NCBI GenBank assembly: GCA_046330075.1
Contig: JAXLTL010000001.1
Span: forward strand, 1,240,001 to 1,304,000
Source: JAJTFW01 sp046330075
GTDB taxonomy: Bacteria; Bacteroidota; Bacteroidia; AKYH767-A; OLB10
Length of the DNA: 64,000 nt
Direction: 5' to 3'
Shown here: one piece after another, positions 43,618-54,400 of the stretch
Numbering within the stretch: position 1 is the stretch's first letter
How the letters are laid out: every line of letters begins with the position of its first letter
Position numbers and translations under genes: made by a program
The notes under the pieces: generated by a model
The model's input: only the letters and a program-made list of their open reading frames with translations
Databases searched by the model: none
What the model was told of the DNA's origin: nothing

Positions 43618-45264
43618 ATGCACCGGTCAGGCCTGATTCTTCTATTTTGCTCCATAGCATTGATTTCCTGCAACTCCGACAAGAATGCAACGGACCAAAA
43701 AACCGTTTTCAGGTACAATGAATCCTCCGGAATCAGCTCACTAGATCCGGCTTACAGCAGTGATCAGGCAAAAATCTGGGCATGCACGCAATTATTTAAT
43801 GGGTTGGTTCAACTTGACGCCAGATTACGGCCACAGCCCTGTATTGCTCACTCATGGGAAATCAGCGAAGACGGGCTTCAATACATCTTTCATTTAAGAA
43901 ACGATGTACTTTTTCATCCGGATCCGCTTCTGCAAACCGGCCGGAAAGTCAAGGCCGAAGATTTTGTATACAGCTTCGGAAGAATCATGGATGAAAAAAC
44001 AGCATCTCCCGGCAGTTGGATTTTTCAATCTATTCATCGCAATGAAAAAAATCAACCGGATGGTATTACTGCACCAAATGATTCAACGCTGATTATTCGA
44101 TTGAGATATACCTTTCCTCCTCTCCTCGGCTTATTGGGGTCTACCTATGCCGCTGTAATTCCCTATGAAGTAGCTGAGCACTACGGTAAAGATTTCAGAA
44201 AACACCCCGTCGGCACCGGACCATTTCTGTTTCACGCCTGGTATGAACGCACCGCACTTGTCCTGCATCGCAATCCCCGCTACTTTGAAAAAGATATCAA
44301 TGGCGAAACATTGCCTTATCTGGATGCCATTATGATCAGCTTTATTAACGACAAGCAAACAGCCTTTCTTGAATTCATCAAAGGCAAGCTTGATTTTATT
44401 TCAGGCCTTGATGCCAGCTACAAGGATGATCTGCTGACCAATGCCGGCACCCTAAAGGAAAAATACCGAAAGAAATTCAGGATGGAAACATCCCCTTATC
44501 TCAATACCGAATATCTGGGAATCCTTGCTGACAGTGGATTACCAATCATGAAAGGCAATCCCTTAAATGATATCCGGATCCGCCAGGCAATCAACTACGG
44601 GTTCGATAAAAAGAGGATGATCCGGTATCTACGTAACGGGATGGCCACGCCGGGTACCGGAGGCATGATTCCGCCGGGAATTCCGGGGTTTGACTCGGTC
44701 ATGATCAAAGGATATGATTACCAGCCGGAGCTTGCCAGGAAATTACTGGCAGAAGCCGGATATCCTGACGGAAAAGGATTACCGGTAATAACCATGAGTA
44801 CAACACACGCCTATCAGGACCTCTGCGAATTTATGCAGGGACAACTCGGTGAAATAGGCATCAAAATAAATCTGGAAATCAACCAGGCTGCACAACACCG
44901 GCAGATGGTAGCAAAACAACAGCTGGCTTTTTTCAGGGGTTCGTGGATTGGTGATTACGCGGATGGAGAAAATTACCTGGCCTTATTCAGGAGTGAAAAC
45001 AAAGCCCCATCCGGCCCGAACTATACCCATTTCAGTGATCCGGATTTTGATGCGCTGTACACGAAAGCCATGACTGAAACAGATGATATGAAACGGGCCG
45101 TAATTTATCGCGAGATGGATAGTCTCGTAATGCTCAAATCCCCGGTCATCGTCCTTTACTACGACAAAGTGCTTCGACTCACTCATTTCGATATTACCGG
45201 ACTCGAGATAAATCCTATGAATCTTTTACAACTGAAACAGGTAAAAAAAATCCGGAAGCAGTAA
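43618..45264 (+). CDS. Peptide/nickel-type ABC transporter substrate-binding lipoprotein (SBP_bac_5)
   Basis: This 548-aa lipoprotein has signal MHRSGLILLFCSIALISC (Cys18), then a type-5 extracellular solute-binding domain: SSGISSLDPAYSSDQAKIWACTQLFNGLVQL, KVKAEDFVYSFGRIMD, HPVGTGPFLFHAWY and NPLNDIRIRQAINYGFDKKRMI are the usual conserved blocks. It captures oligopeptides or a similar ligand in the periplasm. The residues after Cys (NSDKN) do not fit the surface export signal. No permease or ATPase of an Opp/Dpp system is adjacent, so it either works with a distant transporter or has another role. Confidence 0.9.
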   Translation: MHRSGLILLFCSIALISCNSDKNATDQKTVFRYNESSGISSLDPAYSSDQAKIWACTQLFNGLVQLDARLRPQPCIAHSWEISEDGLQYIFHLRNDVLFHPDPLLQTGRKVKAEDFVYSFGRIMDEKTASPGSWIFQSIHRNEKNQPDGITAPNDSTLIIRLRYTFPPLLGLLGSTYAAVIPYEVAEHYGKDFRKHPVGTGPFLFHAWYERTALVLHRNPRYFEKDINGETLPYLDAIMISFINDKQTAFLEFIKGKLDFISGLDASYKDDLLTNAGTLKEKYRKKFRMETSPYLNTEYLGILADSGLPIMKGNPLNDIRIRQAINYGFDKKRMIRYLRNGMATPGTGGMIPPGIPGFDSVMIKGYDYQPELARKLLAEAGYPDGKGLPVITMSTTHAYQDLCEFMQGQLGEIGIKINLEINQAAQHRQMVAKQQLAFFRGSWIGDYADGENYLALFRSENKAPSGPNYTHFSDPDFDALYTKAMTETDDMKRAVIYREMDSLVMLKSPVIVLYYDKVLRLTHFDITGLEINPMNLLQLKQVKKIRKQ

Positions 45265-45277
45265 CACTCCCGGATTT
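45243..45277 (-). terminator. Terminator of the PD40 gene, overlapping the end of the binding-lipoprotein gene
   Basis: On the minus strand the stem AAATCCGG/CCGGATTT with 14-nt loop is followed by a run of eight T (the A-tract 45243-45250 on the plus strand). The stop codon of the opposing gene lies within the loop. Confidence 0.7.
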
Positions 45278-45297
45278 CCATATCTTAATTATTACAC

Positions 45298-46416
45298 TTA
45301 ATCTTTCCAGTCTGCTATAAACAGGTTTGTTTCATGCGTACCATTGTTGTTTCTGTTGGAAGAAAAGATCAGCTTTTTCCCATCGGGTGAAAACATCGGG
45401 AATGCATCAAACATATTATCAAATGTAATTTGCTGAAGGTTGCTGCCATCCAGATCAATCATCCAAAGGTTAAAGGGTAGTCCGCGGGTAGATTTATAAT
45501 TTGAAGAGAAAATAATCTTATTGCCGGAAGGATGGAAAAACGGTGCCCAGCTCGCATTGGGGAGGTCTGTGATCTTTCTGAGTTCTGTTCCATCGATATT
45601 GCAGGTATATAACTCCATATGCGTTGGTGTGACGAGATTCTCTGCCAGCAATTTTTTATATTCGGTAATCTCCTCATCGGTTGTAGGTCTTGAAGCACGG
45701 AATATGAGTTTTTTACTATCGGGAGAAAAGAATGCCCCTCCATCATATCCCAATTGACTTGTGACCTGTTTCAAACCGGTTCCGTCAATATTCATTACAT
45801 ATAATTCGAGATCACCACTCCGCGTACTGGTAAACACGATTTTCTTTCCATCGGGTGAAACGGTAGCTTCTGCATCATATCCCGGAGAGTTGGTGAGCTT
45901 CTTACGAATATTACCCTTCAGATCCGAAATGTAGATATCGAAATCAGGGTAGATAGCCCATACATATTTATGGTCATCCCGCTTTGCAGGCAGCGGCGGG
46001 CATGCATCTGCCCCCTCATGTGTTGAAGCATAGAGGATCAGGCTATCACCGGGCATAAAGTAGGAACAAGTAGTTCGGCCACGACCTGTGCTGATTAATT
46101 GGGGAGGACCGGGCTTCATATCACCCTGGTCCAGACTAAAAGTATAAATCTGGTCACATTCATTCTTCCAGGCCTTATTCGTAGCCTGAAAGGTGATTTT
46201 TTTACTGTCAAAACTGAAATAAGCCTCGGCATTATCTCCGCCAAACGTAAGCTGGCGAACATTGGAAAGGTGGGCTTCCTCCCCCGGATATAATAATGTT
46301 TCGGGGTTTAAAACCGGACCTTCCGGTTTTGACGGGGCTGCTGAATGCTCTGTTTGAGCAATTGCTAATCCGCTGAACAACAACGAACTAACAACAAATA
46401 ATGCTACATTTTTCAT
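45298..46416 (-). CDS. TolB-like beta-propeller (PD40) protein, secreted
   Basis: This 372-aa protein starts at ATG 46416 (MKNVALFVVSSLLFSGLAIAQ, a clear signal peptide); a frame nine codons longer exists but would precede the signal with MLNRLFSLY. The body consists of WD40-like PD40 repeats as in TolB: FSFDSKKITFQA, TVSPDGKKIVFTSTRSGDLELYVMN, FFSPDSKKLIFRASR, FFHPSGNKIIFSSNY and FSPDGKKLIFSSNRN. A six-bladed propeller in the periplasm or outside is expected, without visible peptidase domain. Its role is unknown; it is not in a tol-pal context here. Confidence 0.87.
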   Translation of the reverse strand: MKNVALFVVSSLLFSGLAIAQTEHSAAPSKPEGPVLNPETLLYPGEEAHLSNVRQLTFGGDNAEAYFSFDSKKITFQATNKAWKNECDQIYTFSLDQGDMKPGPPQLISTGRGRTTCSYFMPGDSLILYASTHEGADACPPLPAKRDDHKYVWAIYPDFDIYISDLKGNIRKKLTNSPGYDAEATVSPDGKKIVFTSTRSGDLELYVMNIDGTGLKQVTSQLGYDGGAFFSPDSKKLIFRASRPTTDEEITEYKKLLAENLVTPTHMELYTCNIDGTELRKITDLPNASWAPFFHPSGNKIIFSSNYKSTRGLPFNLWMIDLDGSNLQQITFDNMFDAFPMFSPDGKKLIFSSNRNNNGTHETNLFIADWKD

Positions 46417-46503
46417 ATACAACGAAAATAACCGATTCAACAATCGGCAAGCGTCAGTATAACGTCATGTTTGTATGATAAACATCAATTTGAGGCACAA
46501 AAA

Positions 46504-46534
46504 TTGCACTTGACTTTTCGAAATCGTATATTTG
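46504..46534 (+). promoter_or_regulatory. Promoter of the ECF sigma factor gene
   Basis: TTG (46504-46506) and TATATTTG (46527-46534) lie 20 bp apart and match the -33/-7 pattern. The leader would be about 150 nt and contains a 7-bp inverted repeat GCTGTAC/GTACAGC (46546-46574). Confidence 0.55.
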
Positions 46535-46689
46535 AAAAAATAAATGCTGTACACAATATAACAAACAGTACAGCGTTAATCGTTAAACCCAAGTCCCCGC
46601 TAATCTAAACTTCTGCCTATAGGTCGATACTCTACACATAAACCTCAATTGTTTCAACAAACCAAATCACCTGCTAAAGGGGAGGAACT

Positions 46690-47274
46690 ATGTGTAAAGT
46701 ACAACAAACCGACCAGGAACTGGTATCTCTATTCCTCAAAGGAAAAGAAGACACCCTACAGGAGCTCATCCTGCGACATGAACGAAAGGTCTTTACAAGC
46801 ATTTATTTGCTGGTAAAAGACCGCGACTTGGCCAACGACATTTTCCAGGAAACCTTTATTAAGGTCATCAACACATTACGGTCTGGCAACTACAACGAAG
46901 AAGGAAAGTTTATTTCCTGGGTACTGCGTATTGCACACAACCTGGTTATCGATCATTTCAGAAGTCTGAAAAGGATGCCATTGGTACACGACACGGAAGA
47001 ATACAGTGTATTTGACACCCTTCAGCTGGAAGATAGCAATATTGAAGAGAAGATTATCGCTGAACAGATTCAGGGGCAGGTACGACGCCTGATAGAAGAA
47101 TTGCCGTTTGATCAGCGTGAAGTGGTGATTATGCGCCATTTCGCCAACATGAGTTTCAAAGAGATTGCCGATGTAACTCAGGTGAGTATCAACACTTCGC
47201 TGGGCCGTATGCGCTATGCCTTGATCAATCTCCGGAAACTAATTACAGAAAAACAGCTGGTTTTATCGCGGTAA
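46690..47274 (+). CDS. ECF-family RNA polymerase sigma factor (sigma-24 type)
   Basis: This 194-aa factor has sigma region 2 (about residues 25-95: DLANDIFQETFIKVINTLRSG and EEGKFISWVLRIAHNLVIDHFR) and region 4 (about 130-190: ELPFDQREVVIMRHFANMSFKEIAD, VTQVSINTSLGRMRYALINLRK). Bacteroidota ECF factors often control one surface system; here the next gene is a 78-aa protein without the usual anti-sigma features. The gene has an unusually strong Shine-Dalgarno sequence (GGGGAGGA, 46679-46686), uncommon in this phylum. The target promoter is unknown. Confidence 0.92.
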   Translation: MCKVQQTDQELVSLFLKGKEDTLQELILRHERKVFTSIYLLVKDRDLANDIFQETFIKVINTLRSGNYNEEGKFISWVLRIAHNLVIDHFRSLKRMPLVHDTEEYSVFDTLQLEDSNIEEKIIAEQIQGQVRRLIEELPFDQREVVIMRHFANMSFKEIADVTQVSINTSLGRMRYALINLRKLITEKQLVLSR

Positions 47275-47330
47275 TACAATAAAACGAAACACTGTTTCGT
47301 TAATAGGTTGTTAAATCTCTAAAACGGCCT

Positions 47331-47567
47331 ATGGACGAAACGGTTACTCTCAATCACCTTATTCTTTACCTCTACAACGAGACTGAACTCACTGATTCAG
47401 TTCTTGTGCAACAGGCACTCGATACAAACGAAGAAATTGCTGATGAATACCAGCAATTGATGGAAGCCCGGAAACTGATTGACCAGACATTATTGTCGCC
47501 CTCTAAAGACTCGGTAAACTCCATTCTCGCCTATGCTCAGTTGACAGCTCCGCTGCAAAGAGCCTAA
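47331..47567 (+). CDS. Small acidic protein encoded after the ECF sigma factor
   Basis: This 78-aa soluble protein is helical and acidic (for example VLVQQALDTNEEIADEYQQLMEARKLID). It has no membrane segment and no ZAS-type Cys/His motif, so it is not a classical anti-sigma factor. It stands 56 bp after the sigma gene in the same direction, an arrangement I know from other Bacteroidota; a function as sigma regulator is possible but not shown. Confidence 0.7.
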   Translation: MDETVTLNHLILYLYNETELTDSVLVQQALDTNEEIADEYQQLMEARKLIDQTLLSPSKDSVNSILAYAQLTAPLQRA

Positions 47568-47580
47568 AGAAATCAGGAAT

Positions 47581-47615
47581 AAATGCCGCATGCAATACCT
47601 TTGCATGCGGCATTT
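47581..47615 (+). other. Perfect 15-bp hairpin with a -7 promoter element beginning in its loop, before nth
   Basis: Bases 47581-47595 pair perfectly with 47601-47615 around a 5-base loop. The -7 element TACCTTTG starts in the loop (47596-47603). Only three T follow the stem, so it is a poor classical terminator, although it may end the sigma-factor transcript. The nth start ATG at 47622 lies 6 bp after the hairpin. Confidence 0.55.
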
Positions 47616-47621
47616 GCATTT

Positions 47622-48272
47622 ATGACCAAACAAGAGCGATACAGGTTGGTGTTGGAATACTTCAGGAAATCGATTCCTGATCCTGAAACCGAACTTCAAT
47701 ACACCAATCCCTACGAACTGCTGGTAGCTGTAATTCTATCCGCTCAATGCACGGATAAAAGAGTGAATATGGTGACCCCAGCCCTTTTTCGTGCCTACCC
47801 GACAGCCGAACATCTTGCCCTGGCGACACCGGAAGAAATTTTTGAATTGATCCGAAGCATCAGCTACCCGAACAACAAGGCAAAGCATCTTGCCGGCATG
47901 GCCCGCAAACTGATGCAGGATTTCGAAGGAAAAGTCCCATCAACAATAGAAGAGCTTGTTACCCTGCCGGGCGTTGGCCGGAAAACAGCTAACGTAATTG
48001 CCTCTGTTGTTTATAATATGCCGGCGATGGCGGTGGACACCCATGTTTTCCGTGTTTCAGCCCGACTGGGCCTCACCACCAAGGCTACAACACCATTAGC
48101 GACTGAAAAACAATTAATTAAGTACATCCCGAAACACGAAATTGCTATTGCTCACCATTGGTTGATTTTGCACGGACGTTATACCTGTCTGGCAAGGAGT
48201 CCAAAATGCCAGAATTGCGGGTTAACCGCAATTTGCACCTATTTTAGAAAGCACCCAATTGAGGTCAAATGA
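47622..48272 (+). CDS. nth: Endonuclease III
   Basis: This 216-aa DNA glycosylase/AP lyase removes oxidised pyrimidines. The helix-hairpin-helix with catalytic Lys is LPGVGRKTANVIASVVYNMPAMAVDTHVFRVSARLGL (Lys in GRKTAN, catalytic Asp in AVDTHV), and the C-terminal [4Fe-4S] cluster is C-x6-C-x2-C-x5-C (CLARSPKCQNCGLTAIC). I choose ATG 47622 (MTKQERYRLVLEYFRK) rather than 47583, because the 13 extra codons coincide exactly with the hairpin and are not conserved-looking. Confidence 0.94.
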   Translation: MTKQERYRLVLEYFRKSIPDPETELQYTNPYELLVAVILSAQCTDKRVNMVTPALFRAYPTAEHLALATPEEIFELIRSISYPNNKAKHLAGMARKLMQDFEGKVPSTIEELVTLPGVGRKTANVIASVVYNMPAMAVDTHVFRVSARLGLTTKATTPLATEKQLIKYIPKHEIAIAHHWLILHGRYTCLARSPKCQNCGLTAICTYFRKHPIEVK

Positions 48273-48405
48273 TCAATTTTTGAGGGATTAGGGATGCTAA
48301 CACCCCTAATAATAATGTGGGTTTGCCATCAATTCTAATCATTTCGCCAAAATTTGAATAAATCAAAGCCTCTTTTAGGGGAAATTAACATGAAAATACA
48401 TCCGC

Positions 48406-51400
48406 ATGTTAATATCTACCCTACCCTTTGAAAAGCTGAAGAGAGACTTTAGTCATCCTGTTTCTTCGGTAAAAATCAAGGCTTTCGTGGCCTTGCTGCT
48501 ATTGTTTTCCGGATCATTATCCGCACAAACCACACAAACTTTCAACAGCACGGGAACCTGGCTGGCACCAGCCGGGGTTACGGCAGTAAAAGTTGAATGC
48601 TGGGGAGGTGGAGGAAAAGGAGGAACAACCTCTTTTAACGGGGCTGAAACCGGCGGAGGCGGTGGTGGTGCTTATGCACGAAAAAACGCCCAATCTGTAA
48701 CACCGGGAACCAGTTATACCGTAACGGTGGGTGCAGGGGCAACCGGCACATCCGCAGGCGGAGATAGTTGGTTCAGCACCAATTCAACTGTCCTTGCTAA
48801 AGGAGGTAACTCCGTAGCTAATAACGGAACCAGTGGTGCTTCTGGAGGATCCTCAGCCAGCTCTATCGGAGATGTTAAATTTGGCGGAGGTAATGGAGCC
48901 AATGGAAGCAATACCAACTATGGTGGCGGTGGCGGATCATCTGCTGGCACCGCAGCAAATGGAGTTAATGCGACTAATCAAAATGGCGCAACCGCTCCTG
49001 CTGGAGGCGGTAACGGTGGAAACGGACGTTCAGTATCGAACGGCGATGGTCTTCCAGGTGTAGCCCCCGGTGGTGGTGGTGGTGGTGTTCGGACGGGAAC
49101 ATTCGGAAGCCAGGACGGAGGTGACGGGGCAAGTGGACGAGTATTACTTACTTGGACCTGCCCAACTTATTCCTTAACAGCAACGAACATTGCCAGCTCA
49201 ATTTGTGCTGGTTCTGCTGCAACCATTAACTTAACTGGTAATGCAGCTAATCTTCCGGTGGGAACCTATACTGTAACGTATAACCTTTCCGGAGCAAATA
49301 CCGGAACCGGATTAACAGCAAGTATTACCGTTTCAACCGCAGGCTCAGTTTCATTTAATACCGGGAACCTCAACAATGGCGGCTCTACAACCATAACTAT
49401 TACCAATCTTTCATCTGGTGCTGCAGGAGGAGTTTGCTCCAGCAATTTAAGTTCAAATAATACAGCTGTTATTTCTGTTATTTCAGTTAATGCAGGTAGC
49501 ATTACCGGAGCACAAACCTTATGTTCTTCCGGCGACCCTTCTCTCATTTCAAATGCTTCCTTAGGAAGTGGAAGTGGAACTATTACCTATTTATGGCAAA
49601 GCAGCACGACAAGTGCAAGTGCCGGTTTCTCAACGATACCAGGAGAAGTTGCTGACAGCTATGATCCTCCAGCTGGTATTTCAACCACCACATGGTTCCG
49701 TCGCGTTACGGTTTCAGATGATGGCACGAATGTTTGTCAGGCAAATTCTGCAGCAGTTGAAGTAAGCGTAATGACCGTTAATGCAGGAGCTATCTCCGGA
49801 AACCAGAATGTGTGCGGAAGCTCCACTCCAACCACGTTAGGAAACACTACTGCCGGTTCTGTTACATTCACCGGATCCGGCTCACCGGTTCGCACGTATC
49901 GTTGGGAAGTAAGTACAACGAGTAGCTCTACTGGGTTCACTACGGTTGGTGGAGCAACTGCGAACACCTATTCACCATCTTCCATTTCAACAACAACTTG
50001 GTACAGAAGGGTCACTATCTATACCCTGAACAGTGTAAGTTGTGAGGCAATATCAAATGTTGTACAATTAACCTATATATCTTTTACATCATCCATTTCT
50101 CCTGCAGGTTCACAGGCAATTTGCTCTCCCGTTACATCTTTGTTATTGACGGCGAGTACAAATGCTGCATCACCAGCCTTTCAGTGGAAACTAAACGGCA
50201 GTAATATTGCCGGTGCAACCAATGGAACCTACACCGCAACAGCTACGGGAAGTTACACAGTTGTTGTTACCGCAAGTGGCTGCACATTGGAGTCAGCTGC
50301 AACTATAGCTACATTCTCATCTGGACCAACGTTAAGCGCATCCGCTTCCCAAAGCAACGTTTGCATTGGATCAACCGTGAATCTGAACGCAACGGGTACA
50401 TCCAATACACTATTAACTTTCTCACAGACCAACAACACTTCTGTTTCAATTCCCGACAACTCTGCAACAGGTGCCAGTTCATCTATCACCGTCAGCGGCT
50501 TACCGAACTTAGGCCCCGGAGTTACAGTACGTGTTGACAACCTGAATATCACTCATACCTACAACGCTGACCTGGAGATTTATCTTGCAAGACCGGGTGG
50601 AGGATATACTGCCGGAGCAAATACGGAAATGATAAGTACGATACCCGGTCAGTCTATTCGTCTTTCAAATGATAATGGTGGTTCAGCCAATGGCTATTCC
50701 AATTGCTCATTCCGTGACAATGCTGCAACGTCTATCACTTCACAATCCGGCAACGTTGTCATTACCGGAACGTATATACCGGAAGAACTCTTCTCGACTT
50801 TAACAGGCGACCCCAATGGAGCCTGGACCTTGAGAGTAATTGATGATGCGAATGCGGATGTGGGATCGCTTACATCATGGACGCTCGTAATAACGTATCC
50901 CAGCGGATTGAGTTATTCGTGGACATCCACTCCTTCCGGATTCACTTCAAATTTAGAAGACCCGACAGGAGTCTCATTGAATCAGAATACTGACTTTACC
51001 GTTGTAGCAACGGATAACGCTACTGGTTGTACTTCCTCCGCAACAGTTTCTGTTAATGCAATATCACTTCCATCTCCAAAAATTATTCCCGGAGACACCG
51101 TGCTTTGTTCAAACACAGATTACTGGCTTCACGTAGTTGACACAGGCGCCTACAGTGGCGGATATCCCGTTGGGACCACACTTGAATGGTTGAATATTGT
51201 GGCCGGCCAAAGTCCAAACGACAGTATCAATGCCAATGGTAACGGCTCATCTTATCAGGCAGTTATAACACTGCCTTCAGGATGCTCCGCAACTTCGCCT
51301 GTCCGCACCGTATTTTCCAAGGCCATTATCCCCAATGAAGTTATCACACATGCGACCTGCAATCTAAGTAATGGCAAGATTGTGGCTAATGTAGTTATCG

Positions 51401-54400
51401 GAACAGCACCATTCCATTTTGTATGGAAAGAAAACGGCACTGTTATTCGTGACACCATTTCAGGAAACACAGCCGACTCCATTTACAATATGGCGGCCGG
51501 CACGTATACACTTGATATTACAGACAACTATGGCAACGTCGTACTATCTGAACCAAGTTGTGTTTCACAAACCAATGCTTATACCATTAACCAGGTTGCG
51601 CCTCCGGCAGTGAGCGTAACCGGCACCAACATCACTTGCTATGGTGTAAATGATGGTACTGTTACTGCATCTCCAAGCATGGGATCTACTCCTTACTCCT
51701 ATCTGTGGAGTAACGGCGGCTCTTTACAAACATTGACATATCTTGCACCCGGCACTTATACCGTAACCGTAACGGATGCTGACGGATGTACTTCTGAAGG
51801 GCAAACAACGATTGTTGAACCGGGCCAGCTGGTCTCGAATTTAGCCTATTCCGAACCTTTATGCACGGGACAGTCAAATGCCAATATACATGAAACTCCT
51901 GGTGGTGGTACTCCTCCATTCTCTTTCGAATGGTATGATCCAACTTTAAACGTTACAGGAACCAATGACGACTCTCTTGTAAATGTTGCTGCCGGTCTTT
52001 ATTCAATTGTTCTTACAGATGGAAACAACTGTAGTGTAATTGATCAGATTCTTGTAGAAGATCCTCCCTTGCTGACTTCCAGTGCTTCTTCTATTGGCGT
52101 GACCTGTAACGGCGGAGCAGACGGCACCCTGGATGTAACTTCTATGGGAGGTCGTGGTATACATACATACCTCTGGAGCAATGGATCAACTGCAGCTTCT
52201 CAAACCGGTATTGTAGCAGGAACATATACAGTAACTGTAACCGATATCAATGGCTGTACATCTGTTTCATCTGTGACTGTATCAGAACCTGCTGCTGTAT
52301 CCGGTACTGCAACAGGCGCCGACGTAAACTGCATTGACGGAACTACTACGGTAACCGTAGTTGCTTCAGGAGGAACTGCTCCTTATACCGGCGAAGGCAC
52401 ATTCACTGTTGGTATTGGTTCATACACCTACCCACTTACTGATGCCAACGGATGTACCGGATCTGCATCTATTACAATCAACTCGCTTGACAATCAGGCT
52501 CCGTTGATCAGCGATTGTCCTGCCAATATCACACAATGCGGAGATATTGTTACCTGGACACCTCCCACTGCATCTGACAACTGTACCCTCATCAGCTTAA
52601 CCGGTGATTATACCCCCGGCAGTTCTTTCTCTGTAGGAACAACAACTGTAACCTATACCGCTACTGACAATGCCGGTTTATCTTCAACCTGTTCGTTTAC
52701 CGTGACAATTCTTCCGACGCCGGTTTGGTATGCGGATGCAGATGGTGACCAATTTGGTAATGCCGGTGTTTCTGTCAGCTCCTGCACGCAACCTATTGGA
52801 TATGTTGCTGACAATACTGATTGCGATGATGCACAGATATTATATGCAGATATTGACGGCGACTCATTCGGTGCTGGCCTCCCGGCTGCATGTGGCGTAT
52901 CATCAAATACAGACTGCGACGACAACAATGCAGCAGTGAACCCATCTGCTACTGAAGTCTGCAACTCTATCGATGATGATTGCGACGGTTCTGTTGACGA
53001 AGGTTTACTCTTAACCTTCTACGCTGATGCAGACGGTGATCTTTACGGTGACGCCGCGTCAACCATCCTAGCTTGTTCTGCTCCCGCAGGTTATGTAACC
53101 GACAATACAGATTGTAATGACGCTGTTGCTTCGATCAACCCGGCTGCTGCCGAGGTATGCAACGGTATTGATGATAACTGCGATGGTTCAGTAGACAATG
53201 GTCTCACTTTCGCTGATTACTACGCTGATGCTGACGCTGACGGATTCGGCGGTGCCTTCTTAGGTAACCACTGTGCTCAGCCGGTTGGGGCTGTAACCAA
53301 CAATGCAGACTGCGACGATAACAACAACGCTGTAAACCCTGCTGCGACTGAAGTCTGCAACGGTATTGATGACAACTGCGATGGCGCTGTAGACAATGGT
53401 CTCACTTTCGCTGATTACTACGCTGATGCTGACGCTGACGGATTTGGTGGTGCCTTTGTAGGCAACCTCTGTGCTCAGCCGGTTGGTGCTGTCCTGGTAA
53501 GCGGTGACTGCGACGACAACAACGCTGCGGTAAACCCTGCTGCTATCGAAGTTTGTAACTCAATCGATGACGATTGCGATGGTTCTGTTGACGAAGGTGT
53601 TCTTCTGACCTTCTATGCTGATGCAGACGGTGACGGATTCGGTGATGCTGCTTCAACTACTCTTGCTTGTTCTGCTCCGGCAGGTTATGTAGCCGACAAT
53701 ACCGATTGCGACGATACACAAATTTTATATTCAGATGCTGACGGAGACTCATACGGTGCAGGCAGTCCTGTTGCTTGTGGTGTAGCCTCAAACTCCGACT
53801 GCGACGACAACAACGCGGCGGTGAACCCATCTGCTACTGAAGTCTGCAACGCTATCGATGATAACTGCGACGGATTAAATGATAACGGTCTCTCTTTCGC
53901 TGACTACTATGCTGATGCTGACGGTGACTTGTTCGGTGGTGCCTTCCTGGGTAACCTCTGCGCTCAGCCTTCAGGTTCTGTACTGGTAAGCGGTGACTGT
54001 GATGATAACAACGCTGCAGTAAACCCATCTGCGGTGGAAGTTTGTAACTCCATCGATGACGACTGCGACGGTTCAATCGACGAAGGCATTCTCTTAACCT
54101 TCTACGCTGATGCCGACGGTGACCTCTACGGTGACGCTGCTGTATCAACACTCGCTTGCTCTGCTCCGGTTGGTTACGTAGCTGACAACACCGATTGTAA
54201 CGACGCGGTGGCTTCTATCAACCCGGCTGCAGCTGAAGTCTGCAACGGTATCGATGATAACTGCGACGGATTAAATGATAACGGTCTCTCTTTCGCTGAC
54301 TACTATGCTGATGCTGACGGCGACTTGTTCGGTGGTGCCTTCCTGGGTAACCTCTGCGCTCAGCCTTCCGGTTCTGTACTGGTAAGCGGTGACTGCGACG

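Noticed and set aside
43546..43623. Upstream extension of MtaB by 26 codons
   Set aside because: A -7 promoter element lies in this stretch, and MNKVAFHTLGCK is the normal start of the family.
47583..47621. Longer start for endonuclease III
   Set aside because: These codons are a perfect hairpin; the family starts close to MTKQERYRLVL.
48287..48310. ATTAGGG/CCCTAAT inverted repeat after nth as terminator
   Set aside because: The 7-bp stem has no T-run after it; termination is not supported.
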